Shown here: positions 53,087-60,998 of the stretch, piece after piece | Numbering within the stretch: the first letter of the stretch is position 1 | Layout: each line of letters opens with the position of its first letter | NCBI RefSeq assembly: GCF_021800405.1 | Contig: NZ_CP084550.1 | Location: forward strand, 2,232,001 to 2,296,000 | DNA length: 64,000 bases | Origin: Arthrobacter sp. FW306-07-I | GTDB taxonomy: Bacteria; Actinomycetota; Actinomycetes; Actinomycetales; Micrococcaceae | Direction: 5' to 3' | The notes under the pieces: model-generated | What the model was told of the DNA's origin: nothing | The model's database searches: none | The model's input: the letters and a program-made list of their open reading frames with translations, nothing else | Made by a program: the position numbers and the translations under genes

Positions 53087-53418
53087 GACGCGACGTCGAA
53101 TACAAGTGGCGGCTCTCGGAGCTCATGGCAGCACGGGGCCTGCACAACACCACCGACCTCATCCCCCTTCTGGCCGAGCGCGGCATCACCTTGTCCCGCC
53201 CACAGGTCTACCGTCTCGTCAACCAGAAACCCGAACGCGTCGCACTGCAGGTCATCGCCGCGATCTGCGACATCTTCTCCTGCGGACCCGAGGACCTCAT
53301 CACCGTCACAGCCGCCGACGTCCGCGCCCGCAAAACCGGAACCAGCGCCCCCAACGTCGTCGACCTGAACCGCACCGTCAGACCACGGCGCGCACGCATC
53401 ATCGACAATGATCACTGA
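53080..53418 (+). CDS. Cro/C1-type helix-turn-helix protein (cassette gene 2)
   Basis: A 112-residue DNA-binding protein. The HTH of the Cro/C1 (YozG-like) kind spans about residues 13-75: MAARGLHNTTDLIPLLAERG, then SRPQVYRLVN. A short basic tail follows (RTVRPRRARI). The start overlaps the recombinase stop (ATGGTGA), with ATG at 53080 or GTG at 53083 both possible; the end overlaps the third gene by 11 bases. It may control the cassette or act as an excision factor. Confidence 0.88.
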   Translation: MVRRDVEYKWRLSELMAARGLHNTTDLIPLLAERGITLSRPQVYRLVNQKPERVALQVIAAICDIFSCGPEDLITVTAADVRARKTGTSAPNVVDLNRTVRPRRARIIDNDH

Positions 53419-54925
53419 CAAACCCGCAGGCCTCAGCCCCCGCAGCACCAGCCGCGGCCGGCCCCGCACCACGGGGACTGCCACCTGCGCACGCTGCGGC
53501 CGGGCCGCCGGTAAAACCCGCGCCACCTGGCCCGAAGGCCGAATCTGCGGCCCATGCTTCACCACCGCCACCCGCACCCACGGGACCTGCCCGGAGTGCG
53601 GCCAGCACAGACTTCTACCCGGGCCACCGGACATCAGCGGAGGGCCACGCTGCGCGCCCTGCGCCGGCATCCTCCACGACTTCCACTGCACCCGTTGCAA
53701 TACGGAGGGCGAGTTCTACCGGCGCGGCATATGCGCCCGCTGCGCCCTCCGGGAGGACCTCAACGAACTACTGCTCATGCACCCCGCCGACCCGGACACC
53801 GCCGGCAAAATCGTCCATGCGCTTTGCAAAGCGGACCGGCCCGAAAGCATCATCACGTGGAAACGCTCCCCCAAAGTCCAAGCACTCCTGGCCTCTCTGT
53901 CATGCGGGGAAACTCCCTTGACGCACGAAGGACTCGATGCCGCGGCCAAGTCAGCGAACCGCGAAGCCAATCACCTGCGCGCCCTGTTCATTCATCATGG
54001 ACTCCTCCCCTACCAAGACCCGTATCTGGCCCGGTTCGAAACCTGGATTGACGACAAGCTCCGCCACTTGCCCGAGGAGGTCGCCAAACCCGTCGCACAG
54101 TTTGCCACCTGGCATCACCTCCGGCGCATCCGGTCCATCACAACACCGGAGAAGAGCGCCCAAGCCCCGGTCCACTCGGCCAAGCAAGAGATCACCGAAA
54201 CCGTCAAGTTTCTGGACTGGCTCTGGGAAACCCACCAGCGGACAGCGGCGAACTGCACCCAACAAGACATCGAAACCTGGCTCGCAACCGGTTCCACGAC
54301 CAGAAAAGCCATCCGCACCTTCATCGTCTTCATCAAGAACACCGGCACAAACCACAGGGTGGACATGGGCCACTACACAGCCAAAACCCGCCCCGCGATC
54401 ACCCAGGACCAGCGCGTGGCCTGGCTCCGGGAACTGCTTACCGGCACCAGCGAGTCCCTGCCCTACCGAGTCGCCGGCATCCTGCTGCTTCTCTACGCCC
54501 AGCCGCTCGTTCGGGTCGCCAAACTCCGGACCGACGCTATCGAAACCAATGAAAGCACCGGCAACATGCGGATCACCTTCGGCCCGCACCCAGTGCCCAT
54601 TCCCGAACCCTTCGCCGACTTGCTTCGAGAGCACCTTAAAGGCCGTCCGAATCTCAGAACAGGATCAGACGCACAAAGCCCCTGGCTCTTCCCGGGGACC
54701 CGGGCCGGACAACCACTTCACCCAAACGGCATCATGGATAGGCTCCGAAGCCTGGGCATCGACCTGCGCGGCGCACGAAACACGGCCCTCGACGAACACC
54801 TTTTAGTCTCACCACCGCCACTGGTCGCCGACGCACTCGGATACAGCCACCAAGTAGCCTTCCTCCACGCCGACGCGGCAGGCGACGCCTGGTCCCGCTA
54901 CGTCAACCTAAGAACCGGGCCTTGA
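53408..54925 (+). CDS. Zinc-ribbon tyrosine-recombinase-like protein (cassette gene 3)
   Basis: A 505-residue protein. The first 115 residues have six CxxC pairs (27/30, 47/50, 61/64, 82/85, 94/97, 109/112), which would make three zinc ribbons. The rest looks like a phage-type recombinase: core-binding-like region at about 150-320, Arg369 (LVRVAKL), Arg457 (LRGARNTAL) and Tyr498 (WSRYV). The His of HxxR is missing (Arg454 in its place) and the second His motif reads LGYSHQVA. It may be a divergent recombinase or a DNA-binding partner of gene 1. The ATG overlaps the stop of the HTH gene, so all three are coupled. Confidence 0.8.
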   Translation: MITDKPAGLSPRSTSRGRPRTTGTATCARCGRAAGKTRATWPEGRICGPCFTTATRTHGTCPECGQHRLLPGPPDISGGPRCAPCAGILHDFHCTRCNTEGEFYRRGICARCALREDLNELLLMHPADPDTAGKIVHALCKADRPESIITWKRSPKVQALLASLSCGETPLTHEGLDAAAKSANREANHLRALFIHHGLLPYQDPYLARFETWIDDKLRHLPEEVAKPVAQFATWHHLRRIRSITTPEKSAQAPVHSAKQEITETVKFLDWLWETHQRTAANCTQQDIETWLATGSTTRKAIRTFIVFIKNTGTNHRVDMGHYTAKTRPAITQDQRVAWLRELLTGTSESLPYRVAGILLLLYAQPLVRVAKLRTDAIETNESTGNMRITFGPHPVPIPEPFADLLREHLKGRPNLRTGSDAQSPWLFPGTRAGQPLHPNGIMDRLRSLGIDLRGARNTALDEHLLVSPPPLVADALGYSHQVAFLHADAAGDAWSRYVNLRTGP

Positions 54926-54963
54926 AGCGTCCTTGCGAACACTTCGACAGTGACATCTAACTC

Positions 54964-55227
54964 TCACTCATCAAGGTCTTCTCGCCTGTCTGAGCGCAGA
55001 TCCTCAATCGGTCTCTTTCCAATGAGCTCCTGACGATAACCCTCAACTTCAGCAGACTTCTTTCGAGACCATCGCCAACCAAAGTAGGACCCAAGAAGCC
55101 CAGCTAACGCGAAACCCACCGCCGTCACAGCCGGGGAGCCCGTTGCAACCTGGATCCAGACGGCAATGCCAACAACCAACATCGCTGTGACTACCAAAAC
55201 GAAGGCTTTCTGCTTTCGACCCGTCAT
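54964..55227 (-). CDS. Small two-helix membrane protein
   Basis: An 87-residue protein with two hydrophobic helices (KAFVLVVTAMLVVGIAVWI and VTAVGFALAGLLGSYFGWRW) and a charged tail (SRKKSAEVEGYRQELIG). GGGGAGGAG lies 5 bases before the ATG. No family is recognised. It converges with the recombinase cassette. Confidence 0.6.
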   Translation of the reverse strand: MTGRKQKAFVLVVTAMLVVGIAVWIQVATGSPAVTAVGFALAGLLGSYFGWRWSRKKSAEVEGYRQELIGKRPIEDLRSDRREDLDE

Positions 55228-55525
55228 CGCACTCCTCCCCGAGCAGTTGTGCAAATGCTGGCACGAACTAGACCAACAGGGAAAGCCTTGGCAGCAAAGG
55301 TAGACATTCCGTGTTCTAGCGGAGGACTTGCACGACGCAGGCTTTCGTGGCGAATACGCTCACATTTGATCCGCAGGGATGCCAGTAACGTTGATGAAGC
55401 AGTTCGATGGCTTGGCCTCTGGCTGAGACATGCATCCCCCTCCTGCCACGGCTATCAAGCCTGTTCTGCTGGATAGCTGGTGGGCTGGTGGGACTGGCCG
55501 GCCAACGGGCCGGTTTTGATACTGG
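55228..55525. other. Intergenic stretch, no recognised gene
   Basis: About 300 bases between two small membrane-protein genes. The only feature seen is the hairpin with T-run at 55498-55517, on the strand opposite to both neighbours. Confidence 0.45.
55498..55517 (+). terminator. Hairpin with T-run, no obvious upstream gene
   Basis: CCGGCC-AACG-GGCCGG is followed by TTTT on the plus strand. The nearest plus-strand gene ends 570 bases earlier (recombinase cassette), so this could end an unannotated small RNA or read-through from the cassette. Confidence 0.4.
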
Positions 55526-55675
55526 TCAGTGACGCCGCCGGATCGAAGCGCCCACCACGGCTCCAAGTCCCAGTCCCAATGCAAAGCCCCAGAACGGCGA
55601 CTGAAACATTGCCAGGCCAAGGCTGATGCCCAAGGCCGCACCAACCAGGCTGCATATCCACAAGGCTTTGTTCAC
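55526..55675 (-). CDS. 49-residue glycine-zipper membrane peptide
   Basis: A 49-residue protein, MNKALWICSLVGAALG to GASIRRRH, with two short hydrophobic helices rich in Gly (GISLGLAMFQ, then LGLGLGAVVGA). A GTG start is preceded by TGGAGACACA, a usable ribosome binding site. The codon pattern and the helix-loop-helix make it likely to be real although it is very short. No function is suggested. Confidence 0.55.
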   Translation of the reverse strand: MNKALWICSLVGAALGISLGLAMFQSPFWGFALGLGLGAVVGASIRRRH

Positions 55676-55942
55676 TGTGTCTCCAGTAGTGCTGGGCTCC
55701 TTGGTTCCTGCTGTGACCCTACTGCATCCCTATCCCCTACGCCGCTCAAAACGGGGAGCCCCCGCATGGAAGTTGGGTAGTTCCTCCCCATGCGCGCTAC
55801 AGCCGGGCGTCCTAACCTTTTGGACATGGCGGCAGGCCGGCCGGTCGCCCGCCAGCGCGATGGAGCGGTCCCCCGGGCCGCTCTCTTGTTCATGCAGACG
55901 GCGACCGCGCACCATCCTCCTTCCATTCACAAGGACGCCTCC

Positions 55943-56299
55943 ATGCAGGAACTTCCCCGACCCCAAGCGTGCACACATTCGGTCAGCACCTGCCACGCGT
56001 GCCGTTCATTGATGCGTGAGGACGCGCTGCGGCAGGCACCCGGACGGCCCATCATCCTCCTGAAGCCCGCACCGGTCACGGTTCGGGCCCACCCGGGGAC
56101 CGCCGTCGCCTATACCGTGACGGACGTCCTGGTTGAGTGGGACGGAAGCGGCGGATACCAGCTCCGGTGGGAGGCAAGCTGGCTGGTCCGCAAGGTTGAA
56201 GCGCCGCCAGACAGCAACGGCCGACAGGATGCCGGTCCCCTGCCGATCCCGACGCCGGGCATGTACGTGCCCGCGTCAACCCTCTCTGCAGGCGGCTAA
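55943..56299 (+). CDS. Hypothetical protein
   Basis: A 118-residue protein beginning MQELPRPQACTHSVST, with a CHAC Cys pair near residue 18 and a central beta-rich part (AVAYTVTDVLVEWDGSGGYQ). AAGGA lies 8 bases before the ATG. The frame is open upstream to 55790 but without support. I do not recognise the family. DUF3054 follows after 10 bases. Confidence 0.5.
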   Translation: MQELPRPQACTHSVSTCHACRSLMREDALRQAPGRPIILLKPAPVTVRAHPGTAVAYTVTDVLVEWDGSGGYQLRWEASWLVRKVEAPPDSNGRQDAGPLPIPTPGMYVPASTLSAGG

Positions 56300-56309
56300 G
56301 CTCGAAACC

Positions 56310-56711
56310 ATGAGTTCGTTGAAAACGAAGCCGGCCAAGACAGCTTCCGCGAGAGTAGTCCTGGCGGCGGCAGCAGCTGACATCGTGTTGATTCTCGCGT
56401 TCGCCGCGATAGGCCGGGACGCGCACCACCGTGAGGAGCCGGTCCTCGGCGTGCTCCTCACCGCATGGCCCTTCCTCGCCGGCGCAGCCGCGGGCTGGGC
56501 AGCTGCCAGGGTATGGCGGAGGCCCTTATCCGTCCTGGGGGCAGGTGTTCCCGTCTGGCTGGGCAGCCTGGCAGGGGGCATGGTCCTGCGCGCCCTCACT
56601 GGCCAAACAGTCGTGATTCCCTTCGTCATCGTGGCCACGCTGGCGCTTGCCGTTTTCCTGGTGGGCTACCGCCTGCTGATCACCGGCGCTGGAAAGCTCC
56701 GCAGTCGATAA
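56310..56711 (+). CDS. DUF3054 family membrane protein
   Basis: A 133-residue protein with four hydrophobic helices typical of DUF3054 (ADIVLILAFAAIGRDAHHRE, then LLTAWPFLAGAAAGWAAARV). The family is common in actinobacteria and archaea and has no known role. A TAAGCT box lies 7 bases before the ATG (leaderless). Confidence 0.87.
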   Translation: MSSLKTKPAKTASARVVLAAAAADIVLILAFAAIGRDAHHREEPVLGVLLTAWPFLAGAAAGWAAARVWRRPLSVLGAGVPVWLGSLAGGMVLRALTGQTVVIPFVIVATLALAVFLVGYRLLITGAGKLRSR

Positions 56712-56817
56712 GTACAGGACGCGGCAGCCGGGGAAACGCCGACCGTGTAATAGGCTGGCAGCAGAGAAGAAACCTGCCGGGCCCTGCCGCGGCGGAACTG
56801 ATTGAAGGGGTACAAAC

Positions 56818-57099
56818 GTGGTTACCGCATTTGTTCTGATCAAGACTGACGCCGCCCGCATTCCCGAGACGGCGGAGGAGATCTCCGCCATCGAAGGCAT
56901 CAGCGAGGTTTACTCGGTCACCGGGGAATGGGACCTCATAGCGGTGGCGCGCGTGCACCGGCACGAGGATCTGGCGGACGTCATCGCCGACCGCCTCTCC
57001 AAAGTTCCCGCCGTGGTCCATACCACCACTCACATCGCGTTCCGGGCCTACTCGCAGCACGATCTGGACGCCGCCTTTTCCCTGGGCTTCGAACAGTAG
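56818..57099 (+). CDS. Stand-alone Lrp/AsnC ligand-binding (RAM) domain protein
   Basis: A 93-residue protein with only the RAM/SMP domain of Lrp regulators and no HTH (VTAFVLIKTDAARIPETAEE and YSVTGEWDLIAVARV). Such domains bind amino acids and can tune full-length Lrp proteins. Start is GTG with GAAGGGG upstream. Its neighbour trpD on the other strand fits an amino-acid role, but no link is proven. Confidence 0.88.
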   Translation: MVTAFVLIKTDAARIPETAEEISAIEGISEVYSVTGEWDLIAVARVHRHEDLADVIADRLSKVPAVVHTTTHIAFRAYSQHDLDAAFSLGFEQ

Positions 57100-57111
57100 G
57101 CCCTGGCCGCC

Positions 57112-58167
57112 CTAGGCGCGGGACAGGGATACCCAACGGTCCAGCACGGCGGCGGCGGCACCGGAATCAATGGACTGTGCTGCGCGGGCGAACGCCTTCT
57201 GCATACGGTCCAGGAACGGGCCCGCCGCTTCCAGGTCGAACGCAACCAGGCCGGCCGCAGCATTCACCAACACTGCGTCCCTGGCAGGACCCTCCTGGCC
57301 GGCAAGCACGTCCCGCACGACTCCCGCGTTGGCAGCTGCATCGCCGCCGCGGAGCTGTTCAACGGTAGCCAGGCTGATGCCGAGGTCCTCGGGCGAGAAA
57401 TGGAGCTCGGTGACGACGCCATTCCGGATCTCCCAGACCGTGGAAGGACCGGTGGTGGTCAGCTCATCCAGCCCGTCGTTGCCACGGAACACCAGCCCCC
57501 TGCTCCCCCGCCGGGCCAGGACTCCCGCGACGAGCGGCGCCATCCTCTCGTTGGCGACGCCGACGGCCGAGGCCTGAACGTTCGCGGGGTTGGTCAACGG
57601 CCCCAGGAAGTTGAATGCCGTAGGTATTGCCAGCTCGCGGCGGGGTACGGCCGTGTGACGGAACGAGGGGTGGAACACCTGGGCAAAACAGAACGTGATC
57701 CCCGCCTCTTCAGCGTTCCGCGCCACCTGCGCAATGGACAGGTCAAGGCGGACACCCAGCGCTTCGAGCACGTCGGCAGAACCGGACGACGACGACGCGG
57801 CCCGGTTGCCGTGCTTCACCACCTTTGCACCGGCGCCGGCAGCGACGAGCGCGGCCATGGTGGAGATGTTGACGGTGTTAAGTTGGTCACCACCCGTCCC
57901 GACGATGTCGAGCTTTTCGCCGGAGATTGCCACCGGGTTGGCATGGGAAAGCATCGCTTCGACCAGGCCGGAAAGCTCATCCACGGTTTCACCCTTGGCG
58001 CTGAGGGCCACCAGGAATCCAGCGATCTGCGCAGGCGTGGCTTCACCGGACATGATGGTGTCCATGGCCCAGGAGGTGCTCTCCGCCGAGAGGTCGGACC
58101 CCTTGATAAGGGCGGAGATCAGGCGGGGCCAAGTGTTGCCGGACGCTGCGGATGCCAGTGAAGTCAC
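57112..58167 (-). CDS. trpD: Anthranilate phosphoribosyltransferase TrpD
   Basis: A 351-residue TrpD. The PRPP-binding motif [15 protein letters not shown] (near residue 91) and [18 protein letters not shown] are intact. It transfers the phosphoribosyl group to anthranilate in tryptophan synthesis. It is apart from other trp genes here. The GTG start has a TAGCAT box 6 bases upstream (leaderless). It is divergent from ctaE, with about 150 bases between. Confidence 0.96.
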   Translation of the reverse strand: MTSLASAASGNTWPRLISALIKGSDLSAESTSWAMDTIMSGEATPAQIAGFLVALSAKGETVDELSGLVEAMLSHANPVAISGEKLDIVGTGGDQLNTVNISTMAALVAAGAGAKVVKHGNRAASSSSGSADVLEALGVRLDLSIAQVARNAEEAGITFCFAQVFHPSFRHTAVPRRELAIPTAFNFLGPLTNPANVQASAVGVANERMAPLVAGVLARRGSRGLVFRGNDGLDELTTTGPSTVWEIRNGVVTELHFSPEDLGISLATVEQLRGGDAAANAGVVRDVLAGQEGPARDAVLVNAAAGLVAFDLEAAGPFLDRMQKAFARAAQSIDSGAAAAVLDRWVSLSRA

Positions 58168-58279
58168 CTGCTGATGCTATCGAGGGATGGCAGGCGCTGA
58201 CCAATGTGAACGGTGCCGGGAACTTTTCCGGCCAATTTCGCGTCTTTGTAGAAAAAGTCCTCCGAAAAGGTGGTTTGCG

Positions 58280-58309
58280 TTGGGCAGCACGGACTTTTAC
58301 AGACATAAT
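58280..58309 (+). promoter_or_regulatory. Promoter of ctaE, placed for a leaderless start
   Basis: TTGGGC (58280-58285) and CATAAT (58304-58309) are 18 bases apart, and the GTG of ctaE begins 6 bases after the -10 box. That places the first transcribed base at the start codon. Confidence 0.5.
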
Positions 58310-58315
58310 GTCTAT

Positions 58316-58954
58316 GTGACATCTGCGACCCATGCCCCCAGTACCCCGGCGCACCCAACGCTGAACCGCCCCAACATGGTTTCTGTCGGAACCGTTGTGT
58401 GGCTGTCCAGCGAGTTGATGTTCTTCGCCGGTCTCTTCGCCATGTACTTCACTCTGCGCTCCACCAGCGGGCAGATGTGGGCGGAAGAGACAGCCAAGCT
58501 CAACTTCCCCTTTGCGCTCGTCAACACGATCGTCCTCGTGGCCAGTTCCTTTACTTGCCAGATGGGCGTCTTCGCCGCAGAGCGGCTGCAGCCCCGGCGT
58601 ACCGGTGGCGCGCTGCAGTTCGCCCGCTGGGGAATGAACGAATGGTTCACCCTGACCTTCCTCATGGGCGCGTTCTTCGTCGCCGGCCAGACCACCGAAT
58701 ACGCGATGCTGGTCTCCGAGCACGTCTCGCTCTCCTCCAACGCCTACGGCTCAGCGTTCTACATGACCACCGGCTTCCACGGCCTCCACGTCATCGGCGG
58801 CCTGATTGCCTTCCTGCTCATCATGGGCCGGTCCTTCGCTGCGAAGAAGTTCGGACATTTCGAAGCAACGTCCGCAATCGTCACCTCTTACTACTGGCAC
58901 TTCGTGGACGTCGTGTGGATCGGCCTCTTCCTGGTCATCTACGTACTCAAGTAG
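58316..58954 (+). CDS. ctaE: Cytochrome c oxidase subunit III (CtaE)
   Basis: A 212-residue five-helix subunit III of the aa3 oxidase, with [20 protein letters not shown] and [19 protein letters not shown]. It supports proton uptake and stability of the oxidase in the membrane. The GTG at 58316 was taken because the frame upstream has no family likeness and because of the promoter 6 bases before it. qcrCAB follows in the same direction, as in other actinobacteria. Confidence 0.96.
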   Translation: MTSATHAPSTPAHPTLNRPNMVSVGTVVWLSSELMFFAGLFAMYFTLRSTSGQMWAEETAKLNFPFALVNTIVLVASSFTCQMGVFAAERLQPRRTGGALQFARWGMNEWFTLTFLMGAFFVAGQTTEYAMLVSEHVSLSSNAYGSAFYMTTGFHGLHVIGGLIAFLLIMGRSFAAKKFGHFEATSAIVTSYYWHFVDVVWIGLFLVIYVLK

Positions 58955-59040
58955 CCAGCTTTGATTCTTTTTCTACAAGAGGCAGAATTTCAGGTAGCGG
59001 CTCCCGGAGCCGGCGCAGGATCGAATAAAGGAACCACCAC

Positions 59041-59829
59041 GTGAAGGCACTCTCCCAAAAGCGGCGTCACCCACTTGCAGCAATCGCGCTGCTTCTGATG
59101 GGGCTCCTCATTACGGGTGGGCTGTACGCCGTAGCAACCTCGATGAATGAGGCCAAGGCGAGCACCACCACCGCAAGCGCAAGCGACGTGGAGGAAGGCG
59201 GCAAGCTCTTCGCCGCCAACTGCGCCACCTGCCACGGCATGGGTGCCAGTGGATCCAAGGACGGTCCGTCGCTGGTCGGTGTCGGTGCCGCCGCTGTTGA
59301 CTTCCAGGTGGGTACCGGCCGCATGCCGATGCAGATGAACGGTCCCCAGGCCATGAAAAAGCCTGTCCAGTTCAACGACGAGCAGACCCACCAGCTTGCA
59401 GCCTACGTTGCTTCCCTGGGAGCCGGCCCGGCAATCCCTTCAGAAGAGCTGACAAACGGTGGCGGTGACGCGGCCGCCGGTGGCGAGCTCTTCCGTACCA
59501 ACTGCGCCATGTGCCATAACGCCGCAGCAGCCGGTGGAGCCCTGACCCGGGGCAAGTTTGCTCCCGCCCTGGCCGATGTCAGCGGCAAGCACATCTACGA
59601 AGCCATGGCCACGGGCCCGCAGAACATGCCCGTGTTCAACGATGCCAACATCTCCCCTGAGGGCAAGAAGGACATCATCACCTTCCTGAAGCAGATCGAG
59701 ACTACCGGTTCGCCGGGCGGCGCCAACCTGGGCTCCCTTGGCCCGGTTGCTGAAGGCCTGTTTGTCTGGGTCGCCGGCCTCGGCGTCATCATCGCCTTCA
59801 CCATCTGGCTGACCTCAAGGACTTCCTGA
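59041..59829 (+). CDS. qcrC: Cytochrome bc1 complex diheme cytochrome c subunit QcrC
   Basis: A 262-residue diheme cytochrome c with an N-terminal signal anchor and a C-terminal membrane helix (about 236-256). The heme sites are CATCH (61-65) and CAMCH (155-159). It passes electrons from the bc complex directly to the oxidase in the actinobacterial supercomplex, which has no soluble cytochrome c. Start is GTG with AAAGGAACC upstream. Confidence 0.96.
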   Translation: MKALSQKRRHPLAAIALLLMGLLITGGLYAVATSMNEAKASTTTASASDVEEGGKLFAANCATCHGMGASGSKDGPSLVGVGAAAVDFQVGTGRMPMQMNGPQAMKKPVQFNDEQTHQLAAYVASLGAGPAIPSEELTNGGGDAAAGGELFRTNCAMCHNAAAAGGALTRGKFAPALADVSGKHIYEAMATGPQNMPVFNDANISPEGKKDIITFLKQIETTGSPGGANLGSLGPVAEGLFVWVAGLGVIIAFTIWLTSRTS

Positions 59830-59927
59830 GTTTCGGCAGGAAAAACACACTTCTGCTGCCCAGTCAGCAGCTTGATATTAGAAACTAACCCGGCAACCGC
59901 CGGGACGAGAGAAGGATGAGGCGAATT

Positions 59928-60998
59928 ATGGGCAACCATAGTGACGGCAGTCCGAACCACTCGGGCACCGTAGCTACGGCTGGTCAGAATGAGGTGGAGA
60001 GGTTCCAGGATCCTGGAATTCCCCCGCATCGTTTGCGCCTGGCTGACACGGACCCGAAGGCCGCAAAGCGGGCAGAACGGCAGGTCGCCTTACTATTTGG
60101 CATTTCTGTTGTTGGAACCCTGATCTTCCTGGTGGCGTACTTCGCCATCGATCTTGGTCATGACTCCAGCATTGCCACTATCCGGCTCCAGAATGCCCTG
60201 CTCGGCGTCGGCACTGCCTTCGCCATGTTGGGTATCGGTACCGGCATCGTGCACTGGGCCAAGGCCCTTATGCCCGATCACGAGGTCTCCGAGGAACGAC
60301 ATGCGATCCGTTACGAGGAGGACCGCCAGGCTGCTGTCCGCATCGTTGACGACATCGTTGAAGAGACCGGCATCAAACGCCGTCCGCTCATCCGCAACAC
60401 CCTTCTGGGGGCCGTTGCGCTGGCTCCGCTTCCCGCTGTGGCCATCTTCGGCGACCTTGGGCCGCGGCCTGACGACAAGCTCGCACACACCATGTGGGCT
60501 CCCCAGGACGGAAAGCTCAAGCGGCTTACCCGGGACCCCGATGGCACACCCATCAGGGCCGCGGATGTCACCATCGGTTCCGCCTTCCACGTTATCCCGG
60601 AGGGGCTGAACGAACTTGAGGAAGGCAAGCTTAACGAGAAGGCCAAGGCCGTTGTCCTGCTTATGCGCCTCGATCCAGCATCGCTGAACCCCTCCAAGGG
60701 CCGCGAAGACTGGGGCTACAACGGAATCGTCGCCTACTCCAAGATCTGCACCCACGTCGGTTGCCCCGTTGCCCTCTACGAGCAGCAGACGCACCACCTG
60801 CTGTGCCCGTGCCACCAGTCCACCTTCGACCTCACGCAAGAGTGCAAGGTGATCTTTGGCCCCGCCAGCCGTCCTCTCCCCCAGCTGCCGATTGCAGTTG
60901 ATGACGAGGGCTACCTCGTCGCTACCAGCGACTTCCATGAACCCGTAGGACCAAGTTACTGGGAGCGTGATGAGCATGAGCGCAACATCAACAGCTGA
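59928..60998 (+). CDS. qcrA: Rieske iron-sulfur subunit QcrA
   Basis: A 356-residue Rieske protein with three membrane helices before the cluster domain, as in other actinobacteria. The 2Fe-2S motifs are CTHVGC (Cys274, His276, Cys279) and CPCHQS (Cys293, Cys295, His296). It takes electrons from menaquinol. The ATG at 59928 fits the ribosome binding site GGATGAGG; one at 59916 is less likely. It overlaps qcrB by about 29 bases. Confidence 0.95.
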   Translation: MGNHSDGSPNHSGTVATAGQNEVERFQDPGIPPHRLRLADTDPKAAKRAERQVALLFGISVVGTLIFLVAYFAIDLGHDSSIATIRLQNALLGVGTAFAMLGIGTGIVHWAKALMPDHEVSEERHAIRYEEDRQAAVRIVDDIVEETGIKRRPLIRNTLLGAVALAPLPAVAIFGDLGPRPDDKLAHTMWAPQDGKLKRLTRDPDGTPIRAADVTIGSAFHVIPEGLNELEEGKLNEKAKAVVLLMRLDPASLNPSKGREDWGYNGIVAYSKICTHVGCPVALYEQQTHHLLCPCHQSTFDLTQECKVIFGPASRPLPQLPIAVDDEGYLVATSDFHEPVGPSYWERDEHERNINS

